NCBI GenBank assembly: GCA_028698395.1 | Contig: JAQVDG010000012.1 | Span: 1 to 16,467 of the forward strand | Source of the DNA: Weeksellaceae bacterium | GTDB taxonomy: Bacteria; Bacteroidota; Bacteroidia; Flavobacteriales; Weeksellaceae | Direction of reading: 5' to 3' | Length of the DNA stretch: 16,467 nucleotides | Part shown: positions 7,225 through 14,538 of the stretch, in pieces | Numbering within the stretch: the first letter of the stretch is position 1 | Layout of the letters: each line of letters starts with the position of its first letter | The notes under the pieces: generated by a model | The model's input: the letters and a program-made list of their open reading frames with translations, nothing else | Databases searched by the model: none | What the model was told of the DNA's origin: nothing | Program-made: the position numbers and the translations under genes

Positions 7225-9819
7225 TTATAAATTATCGTTTTCTGAAATTTCATCAGAATCAGTTTCGGAATCCTCATTAAAATCAAACAATAAAGCTTGT
7301 TCTTCATTTCCTGAATCTTCGATGGACTCGTCTTCCGGCTCAATTTCTTCTTCCACTTCAGGTTGCAAATTTACTTGTTTTAATTTATGTGTGGTTAATT
7401 GATTTCCTTGTGCTTTAATTCCTTTTACTGCGATGAATTCAAGTAAATCGATGATTTCATTTTCTCGTTGTTCTCCTTTTGTTTTCGCAAAAATCAAATC
7501 AACTATCGGATGTTTTTGTGTGGTTACCAATTCGATAAAAGAATTAGAATGTTCTGAAAAATAAAAGCTTTGTGGATTTAATGTATTTTCCAATGTAAAT
7601 CTTTTCACGAAATAACGTTCTTTATCGGCTTCGTAATAAATGCAGGTAATGGGTTTCTCAGGATTCCATTTTTCAATAATCAATAATTCATCATCATACC
7701 TATTTCCCAAATCAAATGTGGTTAATTTAGCTTCGCCTTTATCGGTAATAGTCAGGATTTTATCTCCCCCTCGAAACGCACCTAAGAGTTCACCTCTTCC
7801 TTCCACATTTAAGCGTTTCACTGTATCATCAAACCAAACTTTTCGAGGAGCTAAAGTAGAAACACCTTCTTCTTTGAACTCTACTTTTTTAACCGGGTAT
7901 TTAGTAACTAAATTCCCTTTGCTGTTTCGTCCTTTTACGGCTAATTCTGAAAAATCAATATCCAGACGCAATCGTTTTAAACGTTGATTTGGTTTAAGTA
8001 AAACTTGTACAACTTCGGCTTCTCCATTGGGATTAGCAGTGAAATACAGAATTTCAGAACCTTTGGCTTCTGATGCTAAATTATATTCCCGGTCGCGCGT
8101 AATGGAAGTTACCGAAAAGCGTTTTTGGTAAGAAGGACCATTTTTTCCATCCCGATAAATCATATTGTAAACCGTGCGTTTGTCGTTTTTATTCCAAACG
8201 GCAACATGAATAATTCCCTTTCCTACAAAGGTTTTAGAATCAACTTTGGTTACCAGCATATTTCCATCTTTTCGGAATATTATAATGTCGTCAATATCAG
8301 AACATTCAAATAAAAATTCATTTTTCCGAAGTGAAGTTCCAATGAATCCTTCTTCAAAATCCACATAAAACCGAACATTGGCAGCTGCCACTTTGGTCGC
8401 ATCAATGGTATCGAAAATCCGGATTTCTGTTTTTCGTTCTTTTCCTTTTCCGTATTTGGTTTTTAAATTTTTAAAATAAGTAACGGCATAGTCGATTAGA
8501 TTTGCCAAATTGTATTTAACCTGTTCAATTTTACCTTCTAAAGATTCAATGTATTGTTGTGCTTTGTCCAAATCGAATTTGGAAATACGCTTAATTCTAA
8601 TTTCGGTTAAACGAACAATATCTTCTTCTGTAACAGCACGTAGCAAATGTGAAATGTACGGCTTCAAACCTTCATCAATTGCACGAATTACGCCTTCCCA
8701 GGTTTCTTCTTCTTCAATATCGTGATAAATTCGGTTTTCAATGAAAATTCGTTCTAAAGACGAAAAGTGCCATTGTTCTTGCAATTCATTGAGTTCGATT
8801 TCTAATTCACGTTGTAATAAATAAACCGTATGGTCGGTATTTCTTTTTAGAATTTCCGAAACATTTAAAAACTCAGGACGATTCACATCTACCACACAAG
8901 CATTCGGCGAAATAGAGATTTCACAATCAGTGAAAGCATAAAGTGCATCAATCATTTTATCGGGAGAAATCCCCGGGTTTAAATGCACTAAAATTTCAAC
9001 GCTGTCAGAAGTGTTATCTTCAATTTTCTTGATTTTAATTTTACCTTTATCATTGGCTTTCAGTATAGAATCAATCAAACTGCCTGTTGTAGTTCCAAAT
9101 GGAAGCTCTGTTATTTTTAATAAATGTTTGTCTTCTTGTTGGATTTTTGCCCGAACTCTGACTTTCCCACCTCGTTGTCCGTCGTTATAATCAGTAATGT
9201 CGATATAACCACCGGTTATGAAATCCGGATAAAGCACGAATTTTTTTCCTTTTAAATAGGAAATGGAAGCATCAATTAATTCATTGAAATTATGTGAAAG
9301 TATTTTGGTAGAAAGCCCTACAGCGATTCCCTCTACACCTTGAGCAAGTAAAAGCGGGAATTTTACCGGTAAATTTTCCGGTTCTTTATTTCGTCCGTCA
9401 TACGAAGGAAGCCAAACGGTAGTCTTGGGATTGAAAATCACTTCCAAAGCAAACGGAGTCAAACGGGCTTCAATATAACGAGCGGCAGCAGCTCCATCGC
9501 CGGTCAGTATATTTCCCCAGTTTCCCTGCATGTCGATTAACAACTCTTTTTGCCCGATTTGCACCATAGCATCCGTAATTGCAGCATCGCCATGTGGATG
9601 ATATTTCATGGTATTTCCCACAATGTTTGCCACTTTGTTGTAGCGTCCGTCTTCTAACTCACGCATGGAATGCATGATGCGGCGTTGTACGGGTTTTAAT
9701 CCATCAAAAATGGACGGAATGGCTCGTTCAAGAATTACATAAGAAGCGTAATCCAAGAACCAGTCTTCGTACATTCCGGATATCTTTTTGATTGTTTCTT
9801 CGTTTGGGTACTCACTCAT
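7225..9819 (-). CDS. parC: Topoisomerase IV subunit A (DNA gyrase/topo IV A family)
   Basis: The 864-residue cleavage subunit of a type IIA topoisomerase that decatenates replicated chromosomes. The breakage-reunion domain shows LKPVQRRI at 41-48, HPHGDAAITDAMV at 74-86 and AAAARYIEARL with catalytic Tyr115. At the place of the quinolone-binding serine (Ser83 of E. coli GyrA) there is Ala79; the acidic partner is Asp83. The coiled-coil and tower region follows, then a beta-propeller-like C-terminal domain, and a strongly acidic tail over the last 45 residues. I see no GyrA box (QRRGGKG), which with parE next door favours ParC over GyrA. It starts 3 nt after the small membrane-protein gene; an AAAGG stretch lies shortly upstream of the ATG. 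Confidence 0.93.
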   Translation of the reverse strand: MSEYPNEETIKKISGMYEDWFLDYASYVILERAIPSIFDGLKPVQRRIMHSMRELEDGRYNKVANIVGNTMKYHPHGDAAITDAMVQIGQKELLIDMQGNWGNILTGDGAAAARYIEARLTPFALEVIFNPKTTVWLPSYDGRNKEPENLPVKFPLLLAQGVEGIAVGLSTKILSHNFNELIDASISYLKGKKFVLYPDFITGGYIDITDYNDGQRGGKVRVRAKIQQEDKHLLKITELPFGTTTGSLIDSILKANDKGKIKIKKIEDNTSDSVEILVHLNPGISPDKMIDALYAFTDCEISISPNACVVDVNRPEFLNVSEILKRNTDHTVYLLQRELEIELNELQEQWHFSSLERIFIENRIYHDIEEEETWEGVIRAIDEGLKPYISHLLRAVTEEDIVRLTEIRIKRISKFDLDKAQQYIESLEGKIEQVKYNLANLIDYAVTYFKNLKTKYGKGKERKTEIRIFDTIDATKVAAANVRFYVDFEEGFIGTSLRKNEFLFECSDIDDIIIFRKDGNMLVTKVDSKTFVGKGIIHVAVWNKNDKRTVYNMIYRDGKNGPSYQKRFSVTSITRDREYNLASEAKGSEILYFTANPNGEAEVVQVLLKPNQRLKRLRLDIDFSELAVKGRNSKGNLVTKYPVKKVEFKEEGVSTLAPRKVWFDDTVKRLNVEGRGELLGAFRGGDKILTITDKGEAKLTTFDLGNRYDDELLIIEKWNPEKPITCIYYEADKERYFVKRFTLENTLNPQSFYFSEHSNSFIELVTTQKHPIVDLIFAKTKGEQRENEIIDLLEFIAVKGIKAQGNQLTTHKLKQVNLQPEVEEEIEPEDESIEDSGNEEQALLFDFNEDSETDSDEISENDNL

Positions 9820-9822
9820 TTT

Positions 9823-10323
9823 TTACATCCTTTCGTTTAATTTCTCTTTGTTATTTTTTTCGATAATCCGATTCAATGATTTTTTCAAATCTCTTAACTC
9901 CTTGTCATTTAAATAAGTAATAGGAAAAGATAGTTTGACATATCCTTTTTTTGCTCGTTTACTCTGTAAATACAAATAAAGTTTTCGTAAGATAAATTTT
10001 TGTTTGATTTCATAGTCGATTACTTTATTTTTTGGGAAATCAGTCAAAGTTTTGTTTTTAGGAAAATATTTACTGATAAAAGGGTCTTGTGTGCGAATTG
10101 TCAAAGCTTCTCCATCGCTGTTGTATTCAATGTTTTGATTTCCTGTCAGGTAGAGAAAATAAATCATAATTCCAATTATAAGAAGAAGGGCATAAGGCGA
10201 AATTAAGTTAACAATCGGCGTAATCGGGATAAAAATAAGAATTAGACTTCCCACAAATAATAACAATAAGATATTGTAAAGCGTTTCTATATAGATATTT
10301 ATTCGTTTGTTGTTTATTCTCAT
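9823..10323 (-). CDS. Small two-helix membrane protein of unknown function between parE and parC
   Basis: I do not recognise this 166-residue protein. A short basic N-terminus (MRINNKRIN) is followed by two hydrophobic segments at about 15-35 and 42-58, a likely hairpin in the inner membrane. The remaining 105 residues are hydrophilic, rich in Lys, and probably cytosolic, ending in a charged helix (LRDLKKSLNRIIEKNNKEKLNERM region). The layout recalls membrane proteins with a small PH-like soluble domain, but I cannot claim that fold. It starts 7 nt after the parE stop and ends 3 nt before the parC start, so it must be translated from the topoisomerase IV mRNA. Any role in decatenation or segregation is speculation from position. 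Confidence 0.7.
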   Translation of the reverse strand: MRINNKRINIYIETLYNILLLLFVGSLILIFIPITPIVNLISPYALLLIIGIMIYFLYLTGNQNIEYNSDGEALTIRTQDPFISKYFPKNKTLTDFPKNKVIDYEIKQKFILRKLYLYLQSKRAKKGYVKLSFPITYLNDKELRDLKKSLNRIIEKNNKEKLNERM

Positions 10324-10330
10324 TTTCCAA

Positions 10331-12196
10331 TTAAATTTCTGTCCTTAAATTATTGACAATAAATTCTTGTCGGTCGGGAGTGTTTTTTCCCATATAAAAT
10401 TCCAGTAAATTTTCAATAGTTGTATCTTTTCCAATCATCACCGGTTCCAAACGCATGTCTTTTCCGATGAAATTTTTAAATTCATCCGGTGAAATTTCAC
10501 CCAAACCTTTAAATCGTGTAATTTCAGGATTTTTCCCTAATTCATTTATCGCATTGATTCGTTCTTCTTCGGTATAGCAATAACGGGTTTCTTTTTTATT
10601 TCTTACTCTGAATAATGGCGTTTGCAGAATGTACAAATGTCCTTCCCGAATCAAATCAGGGAAAAACTGTAGAAAAAATGTAATTAAAAGTAGTCGTATG
10701 TGCATTCCGTCCACGTCTGCATCGGTAGCGATGACTACGTTGTTATAACGCAATTCTTCCAATCCGTCTTCGATATTTAATGCTGCCTGCAATAAATTGA
10801 ATTCTTCATTTTCATACACGATTTTTTTAGTCAATCCATACGAATTCAGTGGTTTACCTCGTAAGCTGAAAACCGCTTGAGTTTCTACATTTCGACTTTT
10901 AGTAATGGAACCACTTGCCGAGTCTCCCTCCGTAATAAAGATAGTTGTATCTAATTTTGATTTAGATTTTTGGTCGTTATAATGCTGGCGGCAATCGCGC
11001 AATTTTTTATTGTGTAAACTGACTTTTTTAGCTCGTTCACGTGCTAATTTCTGAATACCGGAGAGTTCTTTTCGTTCTAATTCTGCCTGTTTGATTTTTC
11101 GTTCTAAACTTTGTGCAGCATCCGGATTTTTATGTAAATAATTGTCCAGATGATTTTTAACAAAATCATTTACAAAAGTTCTAACGGTTGGTAAATTCGG
11201 TCCCATATCGGTAGAACCCAATTTTGTTTTGGTCTGAGATTCAAAAACCGGTTCTTCGACTTTTACGGCGATCGCTGCAATGATGGATTTCCGTATATCG
11301 CTCGGTTCATAATTTTTATTGTAAAATTCCCGTACAGTTTTCACAATAGCTTCTTTAAATGCGCTCAGATGGGTTCCGCCTTGTGTGGTATTTTGCCCGT
11401 TCACAAAGGAATAATAAGTTTCTGAATAAGAGCGTCCGCTGTGTGTAAGAGCAATTTCAATATCCTCACTTTTCAGATGAATGATGTCATAAACGATTTC
11501 TTCGTCAATATTATCTGTCAATAAATCTTTTAATCCGTTTTCGGAGTAAAATTCTTCACCATTGAAAATGATTTTTAGCCCGAGATTCAGATATACATAA
11601 TTTTTGAGCATTCGCTCCACGTATTCTTTCCGAAATTTATAGTTTTTAAAAATCTCAGCATCAGGAACAAAAGTGATTTTAGTTCCTTTGCGGACTGTGG
11701 TTTCTTTTTCCGGTTCTTCGTGAGTAATTCCCCCATAAGCAAATTCGGCAATTTTAGTTTTATTATCACGTACCGATTGTACTCGGAAATAGGAGGAAAG
11801 TGCGTTCACAGCTTTAGTTCCGACTCCGTTCAGTCCCACCGATTTTTTAAAAGCACGTGAATCGTATTTTCCACCGGTATTCATCTTAGAAACAGCATCA
11901 ACCATTTTCCCTAATGGAATCCCTCGTCCAAAATCACGAACTGTTACTTCATTTTCCGAAACATTAATTTCAATGGTTTTTCCGGCACCCATTACGAATT
12001 CATCAATCGAATTGTCGATGATTTCTTTCAATAAAATATAAATTCCGTCATCTTGTGATGAGCCATCGCCTAATTTTCCGATGTACATCCCCGGGCGCGT
12101 ACGTATATGTTCGTGCCAATCAAGGGTTTTTATGTTGTCTTCAGTATAGTTCGTTGAATTTTTTGGCAAAGTGTTTTCCATTGATTCTTTTGTCAT
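10331..12196 (-). CDS. parE: Topoisomerase IV subunit B
   Basis: The 621-residue ATPase subunit of topoisomerase IV, partner of ParC. Motifs, numbered from the start chosen here: EIIDNSIDE at 58-66 and DFGRGIP at 88-94 (GHKL ATP site), [14 protein letters not shown] near 121-134 (ATP lid), QTKTKLGS at 321-328 (transducer lysine), TEGDSASG at 422-429 and DADVDG at 492-497 (TOPRIM metal site), RFKGLGE at 561-567. Length is close to E. coli ParE (630). An in-frame ATG 57 bases further upstream exists, but those extra 19 codons contain a complete promoter (TTTG-N20-TATTTTTG) ending 4 nt before this ATG, so the shorter start is preferred. Six codons further in is another ATG (MENTLP) that cannot be excluded. 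It heads the four-gene operon. Confidence 0.93.
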   Translation of the reverse strand: MTKESMENTLPKNSTNYTEDNIKTLDWHEHIRTRPGMYIGKLGDGSSQDDGIYILLKEIIDNSIDEFVMGAGKTIEINVSENEVTVRDFGRGIPLGKMVDAVSKMNTGGKYDSRAFKKSVGLNGVGTKAVNALSSYFRVQSVRDNKTKIAEFAYGGITHEEPEKETTVRKGTKITFVPDAEIFKNYKFRKEYVERMLKNYVYLNLGLKIIFNGEEFYSENGLKDLLTDNIDEEIVYDIIHLKSEDIEIALTHSGRSYSETYYSFVNGQNTTQGGTHLSAFKEAIVKTVREFYNKNYEPSDIRKSIIAAIAVKVEEPVFESQTKTKLGSTDMGPNLPTVRTFVNDFVKNHLDNYLHKNPDAAQSLERKIKQAELERKELSGIQKLARERAKKVSLHNKKLRDCRQHYNDQKSKSKLDTTIFITEGDSASGSITKSRNVETQAVFSLRGKPLNSYGLTKKIVYENEEFNLLQAALNIEDGLEELRYNNVVIATDADVDGMHIRLLLITFFLQFFPDLIREGHLYILQTPLFRVRNKKETRYCYTEEERINAINELGKNPEITRFKGLGEISPDEFKNFIGKDMRLEPVMIGKDTTIENLLEFYMGKNTPDRQEFIVNNLRTEI

Positions 12197-12200
12197 TCCA

Positions 12201-12232
12201 CAAAAATAGAAAATTTCAACCGCTAATTCAAA
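12201..12232 (-). promoter_or_regulatory. Promoter of the parE-parC operon
   Basis: On the minus strand TTTG (12229-12232), a 20-bp spacer and TATTTTTG (12201-12208) match the Bacteroidota primary-sigma consensus exactly. Only 4 nt separate the -7 box from the parE ATG, so the transcript is expected to start at or within a few bases of the start codon. Confidence 0.75.
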
Positions 12233-12271
12233 TGGATGAAAAAGGATTTTCAAATGGTTTTCAACGAAATT

Positions 12272-12424
12272 TTAAGATAAGGTTTCGTTTTTGGCGGCAA
12301 TATCATCTATAATACAAATAATTTCATTGTCAATTCCGGTAAATTCGACAAATGCATACTTTGTTTCCGCGAAAGAGCGTTGTGAATTTCGTTTGTGAGC
12401 TTTTGTGAAATAGGTTGTCTTCTT
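12272..12424 (-). pseudogene. Start-less 50-codon reading frame, possible gene remnant or conserved element
   Basis: On the minus strand a frame is open for 50 codons from just after a TAA (12425-12427) to a TAA (12272-12274). It contains no ATG, GTG or TTG, so it cannot be expressed by itself. The translation looks protein-like: a basic first half (FTKAHKRNSQRSFAETKY) followed by an alternating hydrophobic/acidic part (AFVEFTGIDNEIICIIDD) and an Ala-Lys-Asn-Glu end. One of the other two frames on this strand also stays open for about 37 codons, so chance is a serious alternative. It lies in the 310-nt gap between the parE and DUF2975 starts, otherwise occupied by the two promoters. I do not recognise a family. 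Confidence 0.25.
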
Positions 12425-12447
12425 TTAAGTAAAAAAACATGTTAAGA

Positions 12448-12480
12448 AATAAATATTTATTGTTTTTCGATAAATATTTA
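12448..12480 (+). promoter_or_regulatory. Paired palindromes over the DUF2975 promoter: candidate operator
   Basis: TAAATATTTA occurs at 12450-12459 and again at 12471-12480, start to start 21 bp, i.e. two helical turns. Each copy is a perfect palindrome; the first extends to 14 bp (12448-12461). The -33 TTG lies between them and the second copy fills the spacer right up to the -7 box. A dimeric repressor bound here would block RNA polymerase. The XRE-type protein encoded in the same operon is the natural candidate. The local A/T richness lowers certainty. Confidence 0.45.
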
Positions 12481-12489
12481 GTATTATTG
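12460..12489 (+). promoter_or_regulatory. Promoter of the DUF2975-XRE operon
   Basis: TTG at 12460-12462, a 19-bp spacer, then TATTATTG at 12482-12489, one mismatch from TAnnTTTG. The box ends 17 nt before the DUF2975 ATG at 12507. The overlap with the two palindromes suggests control by repression. Confidence 0.55.
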
Positions 12490-12506
12490 CATAAAAATTA
12501 AAATGT

Positions 12507-13031
12507 ATGAAAACACAAAATATCTTGTCTTTTCTGAAAATTATTTCCTGGATTGCTTTTATTGGTTACGCTATAGTTTGCGGCAGTGTGATTTTTTCAT
12601 TTGTGCTTAGTTTCATTAATCCTGAAATAGCCAAAAATATGTACAAAATCAATCCGGCTATTTTTGAATTAAAAGAAAAAAATACAGTTACATTTATCTT
12701 CGGATTTTCATTATTAATTGCTTTGGCTTTTATGTTGGCATATCTTTGGTTTCTCGTGATTAAGCTTTTTGATAAACTTAATCTCAAAAATCCTTTTTCA
12801 ATTGAAACTGCCCGACATTTGGAAAAAACAGCTTTTCATTTAATGGGAATTTGGGTTGTTTCACTTGTGGCAAAAACTTATCTGAATTGGCAATCCGGAG
12901 ATTATATGCAATTTGATTTTAAAATAGGAGAAGGAAATAACTTTTTGTTTATGGCGGCGATTGTTTATATTATTTCTCAGATTTTCAAACGCGGAATTGA
13001 AATGCAGGAAGAGAATGAATTAACGGTTTGA
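12507..13031 (+). CDS. DUF2975 family membrane protein
   Basis: A 174-residue protein with four hydrophobic segments at about 10-36, 61-87, 109-124 and 146-160. The motif around NLKNPFSIETARHLEK (about 92-107), linking helices 2 and 3, is the typical DUF2975 signature. Family function is unknown. These proteins are very often encoded directly before a small XRE regulator, exactly as here, and the pair is thought to work as a membrane partner plus transcription factor. The ATG at 12507 is preferred over one 4 bases upstream that reads a different frame. Its TGA stop is 2 nt from the regulator's ATG, so translation is probably coupled. Confidence 0.8.
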   Translation: MKTQNILSFLKIISWIAFIGYAIVCGSVIFSFVLSFINPEIAKNMYKINPAIFELKEKNTVTFIFGFSLLIALAFMLAYLWFLVIKLFDKLNLKNPFSIETARHLEKTAFHLMGIWVVSLVAKTYLNWQSGDYMQFDFKIGEGNNFLFMAAIVYIISQIFKRGIEMQEENELTV

Positions 13032-13033
13032 TT

Positions 13034-13243
13034 ATGGCGATTGTAGTTAACTTAGATGTAATGATGGCAAAACGGAAAATGTCGTTGAATGAACTTTCCG
13101 AAAAAGTGGATATTACACTTTCCAATTTGTCTATTCTCAAAACAGGAAAAGCAAAAGCCATTCGATTTAGTACGTTAGAAGCGGTTTGCAAAGCATTGGA
13201 TTGTCAACCCGGCGATATTTTGGAATTTGTGGAAGATGATTAA
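13034..13243 (+). CDS. Small XRE/Cro-CI family DNA-binding regulator (YozG-like)
   Basis: A 69-residue protein that is almost entirely one helix-turn-helix domain. MAIVVNLDVMMAKRKMSLNE opens the family's conserved first helix; the recognition region is around 29-42 (LSNLSILKTGKAKA), followed by FSTLEAVCKALDCQPGDIL near 45-63. This is the standard partner of DUF2975 proteins and probably represses its own operon. A TTG two codons upstream could extend it, but ATG at 13034 leaves a normal 2-nt gap to DUF2975 and matches family starts. Target sites are inferred to be the TAAATATTTA palindromes upstream of the operon; nothing in the protein proves this. Confidence 0.88.
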   Translation: MAIVVNLDVMMAKRKMSLNELSEKVDITLSNLSILKTGKAKAIRFSTLEAVCKALDCQPGDILEFVEDD

Positions 13244-13248
13244 CTTTA
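13219..13248 (+). promoter_or_regulatory. Possible internal promoter for the aminotransferase gene
   Basis: TTTG at 13219-13222, an 18-bp spacer, and TAACTTTA at 13241-13248, one mismatch from TAnnTTTG, lie inside the end of the regulator gene. The box ends 4 nt before the aminotransferase ATG, the same spacing as at parE and mnmA. The gene could also be read through from the DUF2975 promoter. Confidence 0.35.
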
Positions 13249-13252
13249 CAAA

Positions 13253-14392
13253 ATGAACATTTCCACCAAACTTCCCAATGTAGGCACTACGATTTTCACC
13301 GTCATGTCGCAATTGGCACAAAAGCACAATGCAATCAATCTGTCACAAGGTTTTCCTGATTTTGACTGCTCACCGGAATTGGTGAATTTAGTCAATGAAT
13401 TCATGAAAAAAGGATTCAACCAATATTCACCTATGAGCGGTGTTCCTTTTTTGAGGGAGCAGATTGTACAAAAAACTGAAAAAATTCACCGTGCAGTTTA
13501 TCATCCGGACAGTGAAATTACGATAACAGCGGGAGGTTCAGAAGCTTTGTTTTCTGCAATTGCTTCGGTTGTTCATGCCGGAGATGAAGTCATTATTTTT
13601 GAACCGGCTTATGATTTGTATCGCCCCACGGTTGAACTTTTTGGTGGAATTCCAAAAGCAGTTCAACTGATTGCTCCCGATTTTTCAATCAATTGGAAAA
13701 AAGTGGAACAGCTTATTTCAGAAAAAACAAAACTTATCCTACTGAACAATCCGAATAATCCGGCTACTTCTTTACTTTCAACTGAAGATTTCGAAGAATT
13801 AAACCGCTTAACAAAAGGGACGGATATTCTGATTATAAGTGATGAAGTTTATGAACATATTGTTTTTGATGGAGCCCGGCATCTGAGTATTTGTAGATTC
13901 AAAGAATTAAAAGAAAGAAGTTTTTTGATTGCTTCTTTTGGGAAGCTTTATCATAGTACCGGTTGGAAAATCGGGTATTGTTTAGCACCTGAAAAATTGA
14001 CCAAAGAATTTCGTAAAGTTCATCAATTCAATGTTTTTTGTGTGAATACTCCGATTCAATATGCTTTGGCAGAATTTTTAAAACGGGAAGAAGAATATTT
14101 GCAACTTTCTGAATTTTTTCAGAAAAAACGAGATTTTTTAATCGAAGGATTAAGCCAAACTCCTTTTCGGATTTTAAAACCTAAAGGAACTTATTTTCTT
14201 TTGGCAGATTATTCTGATTGGTCGGAAAAAGACGATTTAGAATTTTCAAAATGGCTGACAAAAACCCATAAAGTTGCAACCATCCCGGTTTCGGCATTTT
14301 ATGAACAATCACCCAATCAAAAATTGGTTCGCTTTTGTTTTGCCAAAAAAGAAGAAACAATAGAGAAAGCCATTCAATCTTTAATGAAATAA
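13253..14392 (+). CDS. PLP-dependent aminotransferase, YbdL/methionine aminotransferase type
   Basis: A 379-residue class I/II (fold type I) aminotransferase, cytosolic. SQGFPDF at 31-37 and NQYSPMSG at 56-63 bind substrate; NNPNNP at 165-170 and SDEVY at 196-200 (Asp197) contact the PLP ring; SFGKLYHSTGWKIGY holds the Schiff-base Lys231; Arg360 in VRFCFAK binds the carboxylate. The SFGK-x-YH-x-TGWK signature and length (E. coli YbdL 386) fit the methionine/aromatic aminotransferase branch, also close to kynurenine aminotransferases. It would transfer the amino group between methionine or an aromatic amino acid and a 2-oxo acid, perhaps the last step of methionine salvage; no other salvage gene is in view. 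It starts 9 nt after the XRE gene. Confidence 0.88.
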   Translation: MNISTKLPNVGTTIFTVMSQLAQKHNAINLSQGFPDFDCSPELVNLVNEFMKKGFNQYSPMSGVPFLREQIVQKTEKIHRAVYHPDSEITITAGGSEALFSAIASVVHAGDEVIIFEPAYDLYRPTVELFGGIPKAVQLIAPDFSINWKKVEQLISEKTKLILLNNPNNPATSLLSTEDFEELNRLTKGTDILIISDEVYEHIVFDGARHLSICRFKELKERSFLIASFGKLYHSTGWKIGYCLAPEKLTKEFRKVHQFNVFCVNTPIQYALAEFLKREEEYLQLSEFFQKKRDFLIEGLSQTPFRILKPKGTYFLLADYSDWSEKDDLEFSKWLTKTHKVATIPVSAFYEQSPNQKLVRFCFAKKEETIEKAIQSLMK

Positions 14393-14526
14393 GGAAAATA
14401 CAACTATTGTTATGTAAACTGTAGAGTTGTATAGTGTATAAGAAAAATTAGTATCAATGTTTTTGGAATTTAATTCCGGGCATTGTACAATTAACTTAAC
14501 ACTATTCTTATTTTTATTGATTTCGC

Positions 14527-14534
14527 TAACTTTG
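14527..14534 (+). promoter_or_regulatory. -7 box directly before mnmA
   Basis: TAACTTTG, an exact match to TAnnTTTG, ends 4 nt before the mnmA ATG. No good TTG/TTTG is found 17-23 bp upstream. The mRNA would be leaderless if this is the promoter. The remainder of the 146-nt gap after the aminotransferase holds only a weak 8-bp inverted repeat. Confidence 0.5.
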
Positions 14535-14538
14535 CAGA

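Noticed and set aside
13028..13033. TTG start two codons upstream for the XRE regulator
   Set aside because: It overlaps the DUF2975 stop, and the ATG at 13034 matches the usual start of the family.
14398..14432. 8-bp inverted repeat ATACAACT/AGTTGTAT downstream of the aminotransferase
   Set aside because: Loop of 19 nt, weak stem and no T-run; could easily be chance.
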